Origin: CAWJKP01 sp963843465
GTDB lineage: Bacteria; Planctomycetota; Planctomycetia; Pirellulales; Thermoguttaceae
DNA length: 64,000 nt
Reading direction: 5' to 3'
NCBI GenBank assembly: GCA_963843465.1
Contig: CAWJKP010000008.1
Coordinates: forward strand, 62,001 to 126,000
Shown: piece by piece, positions 45,290 through 55,140 of the stretch
How positions within the stretch are numbered: the stretch's first letter is position 1
Layout: each line of letters opens with the position of its first letter
Notes under the pieces: model-generated
What the model was told of the DNA's origin: nothing
The model's input: only the letters and a program-made list of their open reading frames with translations
Databases searched by the model: none
Program-made: the position numbers and the translations under genes

Positions 45290-45290
45290 G

Positions 45291-46701
45291 TCAAATGTCG
45301 GCGTAGAGGCAGAACTCGTAGGGGTGCGGACGCAGCCGCACGGCGTCGACCTCGTTGACCGTCTTGTACCAGATCCAGGTGTCGATCACGTCCGGGGTGA
45401 AGACGTCGCCGCGGGTGAGGTACTCGTGGTCCTTCTTCAACGCCTTCAGCGCCTCGTCCAGCGAGCCGGGCGTCACGGGGATGTCCTTCATCTCCTCGGG
45501 CGAGAGGTCGTAAATGTCCTTGTCCAAGGGCTCGCCCGGATCGATCTTGTTCTGGATGCCGTCGATCATCGCCATGCACAACGCGGCGAAGCCCAGGTAG
45601 GGGTTGCAGCTCGGGTCGGGGCAGCGGAACTCCAGCCGCTTGGTCTTGGGGCTCGGGCTGTACATCGGGATGCGGACCGCCGCCGAGCGGTTCCGCTGCG
45701 AGTAGGCCAGGTTCACCGGGGCCTCGTAGCCCGGCACCAAGCGCTTGAAGCTGTTGGTCGTCGGCGCAGAAGGCCAGCAGCGAGGGAGCGTGCTTCAAGA
45801 GGCCGCCGATGGCGTACAGCGCCATGTCGGTCAGCCCGGCGTAGCCGCTGCCGGCGTAGAGGGGCTCGCCGCCCTTCCACAGCGAGAGGTGGCAGTGCAT
45901 GCCGGACCCGTTGTCGGCGAACAGCGGCTTGGGCATGAAGGTCACCAGCTTGTTGTGCTTGCGGGCGACGTTCTTCAGCACGTACTTGTAGAGCATCACC
46001 TTGTCGGCCATCGACACCAGGTCGTCGAACCGCATGTCGATCTCCGCCTGGCCGGCGGTGGCCACTTCGTGGTGCTGCGCCTCGATGCTGACGCCGCAGT
46101 CGATCAGCGTGTGCATCATCTCGTTGCGGATGTTCATCAACTGGTCGGCCGGCGGCACGGGGAAGTAGCCCTCCTTGTAACGCAGCTTGGAGCCCAGGTT
46201 CGGCCCCTCGTCCTTGCCGCGGTTCCACTGGCCTTCACAGCTATCGATGTAGTAGTAGCCGCAGTTGGTGGTCTGATCGAAGCGGATGTCGTCGAAGATG
46301 AAGAACTCCAATTCCGGACCCACGTAGCAGGTGTCGGCGATGCCGGTGCTCTTGAGGTAGTTGGCAGCCTTGCGGGCGACGTTGCGGGGGTCGCGGGAGT
46401 AATCCTCGCGGGTGACCGGGTCCGTGATGTTGCAGATCATCCCCAAGGTGGTAATCTCGGTGAACGGGTCCAGGACGGCCGTCTCGGGCTGGGGCACGAC
46501 GAGCATGTCGCTCTCGTTGATCTTCTGCCAGCCGCGAATACTCGAGCCATCGAAGCCCACGCCGTCCTCGAACACGTCCTCATCGAGCTTGTCCACCGGA
46601 ATGGTGAAATGCTGCCAGATGCCGGGGAAATCCATGAACCGCAGGTCGATCGACTTGACGTCCTTCTCCCGACACAGTGCCAGAACCTCTTTGGGAGTCA
46701 C
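45291..46701 (-). CDS. glnA: Glutamine synthetase type I, two-base deletion frameshift
   Basis: About 470 residues, the normal length of GlnA, which makes glutamine from glutamate, ammonia and ATP. Seen in order: DGSSIRGW, GPELEFFIFD, EVATAGQAEIDMRFD, NGSGMHCHLSLW, then after a frame break near 45,766 YSQRNRSAAVRIP, RLEFRCPDPSCNPYLGFAAL and YDLSPEE, whose Tyr is at the adenylylation site of the GS-I beta type. The break is explained by two C missing from a C4 run (CAP-TTNSFKR). I start at GTG 46,701 because GGAGGA lies five bases upstream and the family starts there (TPKEVLALCRE); an ATG ten codons upstream also exists. Confidence 0.92.
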
Positions 46702-47252
46702 AGGCTCCTCCTTTCGATTGAGTGATGTCATAGACCGTGATCCAACTCAGGGTGAGAAAAACCGCTTGGGTGTGTGCCCCGACCGCAAAGGTGGTCAAGG
46801 TGCAAATTAGAGCCCCTGGTTAGCAAACCCGATACCATCCGTGCTTTGCCACAACGAGTAATGTCGTAAAGCCAGCGATGAGCTTAACTTATAGTGATTC
46901 AACCATCGCTTAAGCCGCCCCTATCCAACGACCCCGTGCCTGGTTCCTATGCAAACCATGTTCGCTTCTTGTGCAACCGAACAGCACGCAACATTCCCAG
47001 AGTACCCATTTTTCTAGAGACTCGGCGGGCGGCCGGCGGAAGGGGGCAGGTTCGTTGGCGCTTGGTAATCAACGCACGAAGCATCATGGAGATGCTCCCT
47101 GTCCGTTGCACCACCTCGTCGCTGCGTCAGGACTTCACGTCCCCCGTGGGCCATCCCCGGCGAGATGCAACCCTACAGTACGCGGTACTCAGTGGTCAAG
47201 CCCCCCGGGGCAGAAGCTGGGTGAGAAGCTGCGGCCGGTCAAGAAGCAACGG
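46702..47252. other. glnA upstream region
   Basis: There is no gene between the glnA start and the end of the protease gene, both minus strand. The strong GGAGGA ribosome binding site of glnA stands at its edge. I searched for sigma-54 type GGC/TGC pairs and saw no convincing one. CAACATTCC and other AT-richer words near 46,860-47,010 suggest where the promoter may be. Plus-strand ORFs here are shadow-like. Confidence 0.4.
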
Positions 47253-48911
47253 CTATCGCTGGGCCACCGGCCCCTGGAGCGTCTGGAGTGCAGCGGCCAG
47301 CACCGGATCCTCCTTGGCCGGATTGGTCGAGCCGTTGACCGGCCGTGCCGCTTGCTGCACCACGAGGTCCGGAGTGACGCCGATGCCGGCGAAGGGATAA
47401 CCGTTGGGCGAATAGAACTTGGCGGTGGTCAGCCGCAACCCGGCGTTGCCCACGCTCAGTGGGAAAATCCCCTGCACCGAGCCCTTGCCATAGCTCCGCT
47501 TGCCGATGATCGTGCCGCGGTGGTGATCGCGGATCGCCCCGGCGAAGATCTCCGCGGCGCTGGCGCTGTCCTGGTCGATCAGCACCACCAGCGGGACGGG
47601 CCAGCTTCCGCTGCCGTGGGCGGAGTAGGTGAAGTCCTCCTGGGGATTGCGGCCGTGAGTGGAGACGATCACGCCGCGGTCGATGAACTTGTCGGCCACC
47701 TCGACCGCCGTGACCAGCAGCCCGCCGGGATTGCCCCGCAGGTCGATGATCAGGCTCCTCATGCCGTCGCGGTGCAGCGACCAGAGGGCGTTGTCCATGT
47801 CGCGGCTGGTGGTCTTCTGGAAGCAGGTGAGCTTGAAGTAGGCGATCCCCTGGCTGCGGTCGAGCATTTGCACCTCGTCCACGCTGGGCACTTCCACCCG
47901 CTGCCGCGGTACGCTCACCGGCCGCGGCTGGCTGCCGGGCGACTGCACCGTGAGCTGGGCAACCGTTCCCTCGGCGCCTTGCAGCAGATTGGCCGCCTGG
48001 TCGGTGGGGAAGTCGCGGGTGGCGTGGCCGTCGACCGCCAGGATGCGGTCGCCGGAGCGCAGGCCCCGCTGCTGGGCCGGGCTGCCGCTGATCACGCGGA
48101 CGATCAACAGCGCCCCGTCGTCGGCCTTCAATTCCACCCCCAAGCCGACGAAATTCCCTTCGATCTGCGAGTAGACGTCGTTCAACTGGTCCGGCGTGAG
48201 GTAGCAGGAATAGAGGTCCAGCGAGTTGGCGGCCCCGCAGATATATTCCAGCACGACGGCGGTGGGCGAAAGGCCCAGCCGCTGCTGGGCCAGGCGGGCG
48301 GCGTCGGCAGCGGACTGCCGGGCGTCGATCGGGCCGGCCAACACGCGGGGACCAAGCTCCTGCCGCAATTCCCGGCGGAAGTCGTCCAATACGCGGGGAT
48401 CGGCCTTCAGCCGAACGCCCTGGACGAAAGAGGGCTCCGTGAGGGCCGCCTCCAGGTCGTTGGTGCCGCGCTCGACCAACTCCTTCCAGCGGGGCAACTC
48501 CACGTAATGCGCCTGCAGCTTCGCCAGCACGTCGCTATACAGGTCCAAAGCATCCAGCATCGAAAGCCGGACCACCGCCTCCCGGAAACTGTTGTCGTGG
48601 TAGCGGCGGCAAAGGTCGTAGTGCAAGCGAGTATAGTCGAACCGCCGCCGGAGGTCCGTATCGCCCGGGTGTTGCCGCACGCCGTCCTCGTACAACGCCA
48701 GCGCCTCGCTCCAGCGGTGCTGGATCTCCAGTTGCTGACCTTGGCGCAAAAGGTTGCCGACCTCGGCCACGGACCCTGCCGCAACGGAGGCCGAGGCCAC
48801 CGGTACCTCGGGTGCGGCCGCCCGGACCAACGCCGAGCTTCCCAGCAGAAGCGGGGCCAACAAGGCAGCGAACAACAAGCGGCTACCGGCCGAGAGCACC
48901 ATTCGTCGCAT
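47253..48911 (-). CDS. S41-family carboxyl-terminal protease with PDZ domain
   Basis: A 552-residue exported serine protease. I start at ATG 48,911 (MRRMVLSAGSRLLFAALLAP), which gives a proper signal peptide ending near ALVRAAA; 64 upstream codons in the longer frame look non-coding. After a short TPR-like pair (WSEALALYEDGVRQHPGD) and a helical domain comes the PDZ domain (NFVGLGVELKADDGALLIVR; GLRSGDRILAVDGHAT) and the S41 catalytic core: SLIIDLRGNPGGLL, DSASAAEIFAGAIRDH with the Ser, and GKRSYGKGSVQGIFPL with the Lys. It trims or degrades periplasmic proteins; the family includes Prc/CtpA. Confidence 0.88.
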   Translation of the reverse strand: MRRMVLSAGSRLLFAALLAPLLLGSSALVRAAAPEVPVASASVAAGSVAEVGNLLRQGQQLEIQHRWSEALALYEDGVRQHPGDTDLRRRFDYTRLHYDLCRRYHDNSFREAVVRLSMLDALDLYSDVLAKLQAHYVELPRWKELVERGTNDLEAALTEPSFVQGVRLKADPRVLDDFRRELRQELGPRVLAGPIDARQSAADAARLAQQRLGLSPTAVVLEYICGAANSLDLYSCYLTPDQLNDVYSQIEGNFVGLGVELKADDGALLIVRVISGSPAQQRGLRSGDRILAVDGHATRDFPTDQAANLLQGAEGTVAQLTVQSPGSQPRPVSVPRQRVEVPSVDEVQMLDRSQGIAYFKLTCFQKTTSRDMDNALWSLHRDGMRSLIIDLRGNPGGLLVTAVEVADKFIDRGVIVSTHGRNPQEDFTYSAHGSGSWPVPLVVLIDQDSASAAEIFAGAIRDHHRGTIIGKRSYGKGSVQGIFPLSVGNAGLRLTTAKFYSPNGYPFAGIGVTPDLVVQQAARPVNGSTNPAKEDPVLAAALQTLQGPVAQR

Positions 48912-49857
48912 GGACCTATCCGTTGTGGCTGATGTTCCTAGTGGGTACGTCGAGGGCACGCTGTGCCAAGGGGGGCCAGCGGCAACCGACAAGAGGGTTG
49001 TGTGCGGAACCATCGTGGCACCGACGCACGTCGAGAATCTTCCGTCTCCTGCTCGTTCGCGTCCTGCACAGATCCGTCCAATCGGCCTGGGACACGGCTG
49101 CAAGTCGCCCAGGGGTGTTCCTCAGGCAGGCCCCGGCGCCACCATCCCGCGCAGGACCACCGTTGAATATAAGTCACAAAGCGGGCGGCGTCAAAAAAGT
49201 TGCGCGAATTTTGTAACGGACTATCATTACATCCGCTACTACTAACCGCCACCCGCGCCGGTCGCAACGCGTCTGGCGGCCGGGATCTTTGTGCCGATAG
49301 CAATGATCCAGGTGATAATTGCAAGTAATTTCAGCGTTGATGGTTACAATGGACCGTCCGGGCAAGTTGCCGTTTCCGCAATCGACGAGCTTGACACCCG
49401 GTCCCCTACAAAGCTGGGTCTGGAGGCGATCGGCCGGACGCGTGTAGGTCGTGCCCAGGACCGGGACGAGATTTTCCGCTCGATGGCTTCCTTTAATAGT
49501 TTCCTGCCAGTGGCTACGCGCGTAGAATCGGGCCATGGTTCCATCCGCTCGTGGCGGAACGCCCTGTTCATCATCCCAGGCGCACTGGTAGGTATTTGCA
49601 TCAACGGCTTCAACGCTTTCATGTGTCTCTATGCCTATGCCCTCGTGGGAAGGAATATGGGAGGATAGGGTTGGGGGTGCTACCGCCTGATGAACTTTGA
49701 CGAACAGAACGGGTAATGTACGAAGTTGGAGTTCCGGCTTTAGCCGGCGTGCGGCGACCGCCGCCTAAAGGCCAACCGAGCCGCCGGATTATTACTCGTT
49801 TTGCTCGTCATTAGTCATTAGGGAACACCCTCCGCGGCGTCCTTTGCGAGACTACTT
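48912..49857. other. Intergenic region with uncertain small ORFs
   Basis: No secure gene. The most protein-like piece is the end of a plus-strand frame (49,291-49,668), whose last 35 residues read LFIIPGALVGICINGFNAFM and CLYAYALVGRNMGG, a possible membrane segment; the part before it is not convincing. AAATTGCGCG-like AT-richer DNA near 49,170-49,260 may hold the protease promoter. A short palindromic AGCCGGCGTGCGGCGACCGC run lies near 49,744. Confidence 0.35.
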
Positions 49858-50652
49858 ATGCCGTTGCCGGTTCAGGAGAAAGTGGCGTTGGTCACCGGCG
49901 CCGGCCGCCGCCGCGTCGGTCAGGCGGTGGCGCGAGCGTTGGCCGACCGAGGCTATGCGATCGCCGTCCACTACCGCCGCTCCGCTGCGGAAGCCCAAGA
50001 GGCGATGGTTTCGCTGAAGGAGGGGGGTGTCCAAGCCCGGGCCTTCCAGGCCGACCTGACCTCTGCCGCGGACATCGATCGGCTCTTCGGCCAGATCCAG
50101 GAACAGTTCGGCCGGCTGGACGTGCTGGTCGCTGCCGCCGCCATCTGGGAGCCCCGGCCCTTGGAAGCGATCACCGCCGACGACATCCGCCGCCATTTCG
50201 AGGTCAACGTTCTGGGTACGTTTCTCTGCTGTCAGAGGGCCGGAAAGCTGATGGTCGCCCAGCCCTCGGGAGGAACGATCGTCACCATCGGCGATTGGGC
50301 CGTCGCCAGGCCGTACCTCAACTACGGCGCCTATTTCATCTCCAAGGGTGCGATTCCCACCATGACCCGAATGCTCGCCGTGGAACTTGCCCACCGCAAT
50401 CCGGCGGTGCGGGTCAACTGTATCCAGCCCGGTCCGGTGCTGATTCCCGGCGACGTATCCCAGGCCGAGCGGGACCGGGCGATCGCCGGCACGCTGGTCC
50501 GCCGCGAGGGCCGGCCGGAGCACATTGCCCAGGCCGTGCTGTTCTTCGTCGACAACGACTTCGTCACTGGCGTGACCCTGCCCGTCGATGGCGGCCGCAC
50601 GATCGCCGGCGGCCAGGCTGATCCTTGTGAAGACCCCTGGCCGGCGATATGA
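49858..50652 (+). CDS. SDR-family oxidoreductase, pteridine-reductase/FabG-like
   Basis: A 264-residue SDR enzyme: cofactor loop TGAGRRRVGQAVARAL (about 14-29), AAAAIWEPRP at the NAG position, FEVNVLGTFLCC with the active-site Asn, and IGDWAVARPYLNYGAYFISK with the Tyr and Lys. The Ser of the usual triad is replaced, at the equivalent place after TIVTIG, by Asp (IGDWA), which is also seen in some pteridine reductase relatives. RPEHIAQAVLFFVDNDFVTG and VDGGRTIAGG form the normal C-terminus. Substrate is unknown; it stands alone between the protease and helicase genes. Confidence 0.8.
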   Translation: MPLPVQEKVALVTGAGRRRVGQAVARALADRGYAIAVHYRRSAAEAQEAMVSLKEGGVQARAFQADLTSAADIDRLFGQIQEQFGRLDVLVAAAAIWEPRPLEAITADDIRRHFEVNVLGTFLCCQRAGKLMVAQPSGGTIVTIGDWAVARPYLNYGAYFISKGAIPTMTRMLAVELAHRNPAVRVNCIQPGPVLIPGDVSQAERDRAIAGTLVRREGRPEHIAQAVLFFVDNDFVTGVTLPVDGGRTIAGGQADPCEDPWPAI

Positions 50653-50667
50653 TTCCGTTGGTCTTCG

Positions 50668-50764
50668 GTAGGGTGGGACAAGGCCGCCGTGGCGGCCGCC
50701 GGCCCACCAGGAGCCGGTGGAAATGGTGGGCCGGCGCTCGCCTGCGCGAGCTTGTCCCACCCTA
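50668..50764. repeat. GTAGGGTGGGACAAG palindrome
   Basis: Ends GTAGGGTGGGACAAG and CTTGTCCCACCCTAC, with inner GGCGGCCGCCGGCCCACC and GGTGGGCCGGCGCTCGCC segments facing each other around a short loop. It lies between the SDR and helicase genes. A half-element occurs at about 22,770-22,808 before the Coa1-like gene and a related one at 31,125-31,160. Confidence 0.85.
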
Positions 50765-50823
50765 CTCGCCGTCGACGAATCGAGCAAGTTATTTCAGCGA
50801 CGATCCCCACGTCCTATCAAGGC

Positions 50824-53178
50824 ATGTTCATGGCAGCCGAAGTTCCCTCGCGCGACGACCTGGCCGCGAAGTACATCGAGCAGTTGCCCTTTACGCCCTA
50901 CCCGATCCAAGAGGAGGCCCTGCTGGCCTGGTTCGCGGCCGAGCAGGGGGTGCTGGTCTGCACGCCCACGGGCACGGGCAAGACGCTGATCGCCGAGGCG
51001 GCGCTGTTCGAGGCCCTGCACACCGGCTCGATGGCCTACTACACCACGCCGCTGATCGCGCTGACGGAGCAGAAGTTCCGCGAGATGCAGAACGCCGCCG
51101 CCCGCTGGGGCTTCGATCCCCGCGACGTGGGCCTGGTGACCGGCAATCGCCGGGAGAACCCCGAGGCGCGGATCCTGGTGGTCGTGGCCGAGATCCTCTT
51201 CAATCGGCTGCTGCACACCGAGGCCTTCGACTTCAGCCGCACCAGCGCCGTGGTGATGGACGAGTTCCACAGTTTCGGCGACCCGGAGCGGGGCGTGGTC
51301 TGGGAGCTGGCCCTGGGACTGCTGCCGCCGCAGGTCCGCACGCTACTCTTGTCGGCCACCGTGGGCAACGCGAGGGAGTTCATCGCCTGGCTCCGGCAGG
51401 CGCATGGGCGCCGCCTGGAGCTGGTCGAAGGCAGCCAGCGGCGGGTGCCGCTCAGTTACGAGTGGGTGCCCGACAAGTTGCTCACCGAGCAGATCGAGGA
51501 GATGGCCGAGGGCGACGACCCGTCGCGGCGGACGCCGGCCTTGGTCTTCTGTTTCAACCGCGAGGAGTGCTGGACGGTCGGCGAGCAGCTCAAGGGCAAG
51601 CGGATGCTGGCCTCCGGGCAGCAGGCGCAGTTGGTCAAGCAGTTGGAGGAGCACGACTGGTCGCAAGGGGCCGGGCCGAAGCTCAAGCAGCTTTTGCTGC
51701 GGGGCGTGGGCGTACACCATGCGGGCGTGCTGCCCAAGTATCGGCGGATCGTCGAGGAGCTGTTCCAGAAGAAGCTGCTCTCGGTATGTACCTGCACCGA
51801 GACCCTCTCGGCCGGCATCAATCTGCCCGCCCGCAGCGTGGTGCTGCCGAGCATGATCAAGGGTCCGCCGGGGAAGAAGAAGGTGATCGAAGCCAGTGCC
51901 GCCCACCAGATCTTCGGCCGCGCCGGCCGGCCGCAGTTCGACAAGCAGGGCTACGTCTTCGTGCTGGCCCACGAGGACGACGTGCGGATCGCCCGCTGGC
52001 GCCAGCAGTACGACCAGATCCCCGAGGAGACCAAGGACCCCGGCCTGCTGAAGGCCAAGAAGGCGCTGAAGCGGAAGATGCCGCGCCGCCGGGAGACGGA
52101 GCAGTATTGGAGCCAGGGGCAGTTCGAAAAACTGCGGACCGCCCCGCCCGGCAAGCTCTACAGCCGCGGCGCGCTGCCCTGGCGGCTCTTGGCCTACCTG
52201 CTGGCCGCATCCGCGGACGTGGACCTGATCCGCAAGCTGGTGGGCAAGCGGCTGATGGACAGCGCCCACGTCGAGGCCGGTCAGCGGGAGCTGGACCAGA
52301 TGCTGTTGATCCTCTGGCGGGCCGGATATGTGACCCTGGAGCCGGAGCCGCCGAAGAAGGAAGACCAACCGCCTCCGCCGCCCGAGCAGCCCTCGGCGGC
52401 GGCCCTGCTGGGCGCGGCGATCACGGGCCGGGAAGTCGTCGAGCCTCCGCCGCAGCCCCCGCCGTACAAGCCGCGGTTGGCCCACCCGACGCCCGAGCTG
52501 CCCAAGCTGCTGCTGCTGCGGAGCGTCAACCCGCTGTACGGCATGTTCCTCATCCATCAATTGGGCATCGCCGACCGCGCGGAGCGAATCCAGGCGATCG
52601 AGAGCGTGCTGGAGCTGCCGCGATCGGTGGGCTATTACGTCCACGTGCCGCGGCAGAACGTCTTGCCCCCTGGTCCCTTGGCGACCACCCGGCTCGATCC
52701 GCTGTTGCTGCAACTCGGCCTGGCCACTGCCGAGGAGCTCAGCGAGGCCGCCCGGGACGAGCAGGAGGACGACCAGCGGCGGGTATTCGAGGAAGATCGG
52801 GTCTTCGTCCTGACGCTGGCCGACAAGCTCCGCCGGCTGTTCGACTACGATTTCAGCGGCGTCCAGGACCTGCACGTGCATCCCGTCTGGGCCGCGGGCG
52901 AGCTGATGGAGTTCGGCGGCGACTTCAACAAGTACGTCACCAGCAAGAGTCTGCAGAAGCAGGAAGGCGTGATTTTCCGCCATCTCTTGCGCCTGATCCT
53001 GCTGATCGGCGAGTTCAAGCAGTTCTGCCCGCCCGACACCACCGAAGATCAGTGGCACGCCGACCTGGACGGCATCGCGGCCACGCTCATCGAGAGTTGC
53101 CGGCGCGTCGACCCGACGAGCACGGAGAAGGTACTGGCCGAGGCGACATCCGGTGAGGTGGCGGATGCGGAGCTGTAA
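50824..53178 (+). CDS. Ski2-like DEAD/DEAH-box helicase
   Basis: A 784-residue superfamily 2 helicase. Motif I is TPTGTGKT (47-54), motif II DEFH (146-149), motif III LLLSATVG; the second RecA domain has PALVFCFNREE, GVHHAGVLPKYRR, SVCTCTETLSAGINLPARSV and motif VI HQIFGRAGRPQ. The C-terminal 350 residues, with a Pro-rich linker near 515-560, are helical and not of a known type. DEFH boxes and the GVGVHHAG motif are typical of the Ski2/DExH RNA or DNA helicases. The bacterial members are poorly studied. I start at ATG 50,824; a second ATG two codons on is equally possible. The TPR cluster begins 18 bases after its stop. Confidence 0.87.
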   Translation: MFMAAEVPSRDDLAAKYIEQLPFTPYPIQEEALLAWFAAEQGVLVCTPTGTGKTLIAEAALFEALHTGSMAYYTTPLIALTEQKFREMQNAAARWGFDPRDVGLVTGNRRENPEARILVVVAEILFNRLLHTEAFDFSRTSAVVMDEFHSFGDPERGVVWELALGLLPPQVRTLLLSATVGNAREFIAWLRQAHGRRLELVEGSQRRVPLSYEWVPDKLLTEQIEEMAEGDDPSRRTPALVFCFNREECWTVGEQLKGKRMLASGQQAQLVKQLEEHDWSQGAGPKLKQLLLRGVGVHHAGVLPKYRRIVEELFQKKLLSVCTCTETLSAGINLPARSVVLPSMIKGPPGKKKVIEASAAHQIFGRAGRPQFDKQGYVFVLAHEDDVRIARWRQQYDQIPEETKDPGLLKAKKALKRKMPRRRETEQYWSQGQFEKLRTAPPGKLYSRGALPWRLLAYLLAASADVDLIRKLVGKRLMDSAHVEAGQRELDQMLLILWRAGYVTLEPEPPKKEDQPPPPPEQPSAAALLGAAITGREVVEPPPQPPPYKPRLAHPTPELPKLLLLRSVNPLYGMFLIHQLGIADRAERIQAIESVLELPRSVGYYVHVPRQNVLPPGPLATTRLDPLLLQLGLATAEELSEAARDEQEDDQRRVFEEDRVFVLTLADKLRRLFDYDFSGVQDLHVHPVWAAGELMEFGGDFNKYVTSKSLQKQEGVIFRHLLRLILLIGEFKQFCPPDTTEDQWHADLDGIAATLIESCRRVDPTSTEKVLAEATSGEVADAEL

Positions 53179-53196
53179 TTTCTCATAATTTGCGTC

Positions 53197-55098
53197 ATGG
53201 CAACGATTTCCGAAGCATTGGCGATTGCCATCCAACACCATCAAGCCGGCCGGCTGCAAGCCGCCGAACAGATTTGCCGACAGATTCTTGTGGTCCAGCC
53301 GAACCAGGCCGACGCGTGGCATCTTCTCGGTGTTATTGCTCACCAAGTGGGCAAGCAGGGGTTTGCGGTCGAGTACATTGGACGGGCGATCGGGTTGAAA
53401 GGGGATGCGGCTGCCTTCCACAACAGCCTGGGCAATGCCCTGGAGGACCAGGGGAAGCTGGACGAAGCGGTCGCCTGCTACCGCCGGGTAGTGGAACTCA
53501 AGCCGGACGACACCGAGGCACACAACAGCCTGGGCATTGCCTTGAACGAGCAAGGCAAGCTGGACGAAGCGGTCGCCTGCTACCGCCGCGCGCTCGAACT
53601 GGAGCCGGGCTACGCCCAGGCGCACAACAACCTGGGCATTGCCTTGAGGGAGCAGGGGAAGCTGGACGAAGCGATCGCCTCCTGCCGCCGGGCACTGGAG
53701 CTGAAACCGGACTTTGCCGAGGCGCACAACAACCTGGGCAATGCCTTGAAGGACCAGGGGAAGCCGGCCGAGGCGGTCCCCTGTTACCGCCGGGCCGTGG
53801 AGCTGAAGTCGGACTTTGTCGCGGCGCACAGCAACCTGGGCAGTGCGTTGAGGGACCAGGGGAAGCTGGACGGAGCCGTCGCCTGTTACCGCCGGGCACT
53901 GGAATTGAAGGCGGACTTCGCCGAGGCACACGGTAACCTGGGCAGCGCTTTGGAGGAGATCGGCGATCTTCGCGGCGCCGAAGACTCCCTCCGCGCCGCG
54001 TTACGGCACAATCCCCGCTTCGCCTTCGCGCATTACAAATTAGCGGAACTCCTCGGTGGCAAACTACCGGAGAAGGATCTGGCTGCGCAGCGCCGGTTGC
54101 TGGAGGAAAGCGAGTTGACGGACGCACAACGATGGTTGTTGCACTTTGGCCTGGCCCAAGTCCTGGACGCGCGGGGCGAATATGCCGGGGCCGCCGAGCA
54201 CCTCGCTCGCGGCAACGCGCTGCAACTGTCCGAGTGGCGCAAACGCGGCCAGCAGTACGACCCCATAGCGCACGAGTCTTTCGTCACCCGGCTGATCGGG
54301 GTCTCGACGCCGGATTTCTTCGAGCGCGTCCGCGGCTTCGGCTTGGAAAGCGAGCTGCCAGTGTTCGTCGTGGGGCTGCCGCGATCCGGCACGACGCTCA
54401 TCGAGCAGATCCTGGCCAGCCATTCACACGTCTTCGGCGCCGGGGAGATCACCCTGGCCCGCGACACTTGGGCCATGCTCGCCGGACAAGGTGCAGACTG
54501 CATCGAGGGCCTTGGCCGGCTGGACCGCCAGACCGCGGGCCGCCTCGCTTCGCGGCACCTGGAGAGACTTCGCACGTTCAGCAGCGCAGCGCTTCGCATC
54601 GTGGACAAGATGCCGGAGAACTACTTGTACCTGGGTCTGTTGGCGAGCCTCTTTCCTCGGGCGAAATTGATTCATTGCCGCCGCGATCTGCGCGACGTGG
54701 CCGTCTCCTGTTGGATGACGCATTTCCAGGAAATTCGCTGGGCCAGGGACCAACAGCAGATGGCGTCACGATTTGACGAGTACCAACGTCTGATGGAGCA
54801 CTGGCGGAAGGTTCTGCCGGTGCCCCTGTTGGAAGTGGACTACGAAGAGACGGTGGGCGACCTGGAAGGCGTGGCCCGAAAGCTCGTGGCCTGGTGCGGC
54901 CTGGCGTGGGAGCCGAGCTGCCTGGAGTTCCACCAGGCGAAGCGGCCGGTGAGGACGGCCAGCGCCGTCCAGGTCCGCCAGCCGATCTTCAGGACCTCGG
55001 TGGGCAGATGGAAGCACTACGAGCACGCCCTGCATGGGCTGTTCGCCCGGCTGGAAAAGGTGGACGCTCGCAACCGCGCGGGCCGCCCGATCTCTTGA
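53197..55098 (+). CDS. TPR-sulfotransferase 1
   Basis: A 633-residue protein. Residues 1-70 are a conserved N-terminal TPR-like pair shared with the two next genes (MATISEALAIAIQHHQAGRL). About five 34-residue TPR units with consensus AHNNLGIALxxQGKLDEAVA, CYRRALELKPDF follow up to about 255. After a helical linker comes a sulfotransferase domain: PAPS-binding loop VGLPRSGTTLIEQIL (391-405), KMPENYLYLG, and LIHCRRDLRDVAVSCW with the 3'-phosphate-binding Arg and Ser. The C-terminus has WKHYEHAL, common in these enzymes. Sulfotransferases of this group (Sulfotransfer_3/TPST-like) modify proteins or sugars. The start has CATAAT seven bases upstream and no ribosome binding site. Confidence 0.86.
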   Translation: MATISEALAIAIQHHQAGRLQAAEQICRQILVVQPNQADAWHLLGVIAHQVGKQGFAVEYIGRAIGLKGDAAAFHNSLGNALEDQGKLDEAVACYRRVVELKPDDTEAHNSLGIALNEQGKLDEAVACYRRALELEPGYAQAHNNLGIALREQGKLDEAIASCRRALELKPDFAEAHNNLGNALKDQGKPAEAVPCYRRAVELKSDFVAAHSNLGSALRDQGKLDGAVACYRRALELKADFAEAHGNLGSALEEIGDLRGAEDSLRAALRHNPRFAFAHYKLAELLGGKLPEKDLAAQRRLLEESELTDAQRWLLHFGLAQVLDARGEYAGAAEHLARGNALQLSEWRKRGQQYDPIAHESFVTRLIGVSTPDFFERVRGFGLESELPVFVVGLPRSGTTLIEQILASHSHVFGAGEITLARDTWAMLAGQGADCIEGLGRLDRQTAGRLASRHLERLRTFSSAALRIVDKMPENYLYLGLLASLFPRAKLIHCRRDLRDVAVSCWMTHFQEIRWARDQQQMASRFDEYQRLMEHWRKVLPVPLLEVDYEETVGDLEGVARKLVAWCGLAWEPSCLEFHQAKRPVRTASAVQVRQPIFRTSVGRWKHYEHALHGLFARLEKVDARNRAGRPIS

Positions 55099-55104
55099 AA
55101 CACG

Positions 55105-55133
55105 TTGCGGCTGGCAGGTCCCGTTGTCATAAT
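55105..55133 (+). promoter_or_regulatory. Candidate leaderless promoter of TPR-sulfotransferase 2
   Basis: TTGCGG, 17 bases, CATAAT, then seven bases to the ATG at 55,141. Spacing is ideal for the housekeeping sigma factor and would start the transcript at or near the A of the ATG. No Shine-Dalgarno sequence is present. Confidence 0.55.
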
Positions 55134-55140
55134 CTGCGTC

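Noticed and set aside
45112..45290. C-terminal extension of glutamine synthetase rich in Arg and Pro
   Set aside because: It is the wrong frame after the break near 45,766; the correct frame ends at 45,291 with the normal GlnA C-terminus.
49291..49668. Plus-strand ORF of 125 codons with a hydrophobic end
   Set aside because: Only the last 35 residues look protein-like and no ribosome binding site or family is visible, so it is mentioned in the intergenic entry only.
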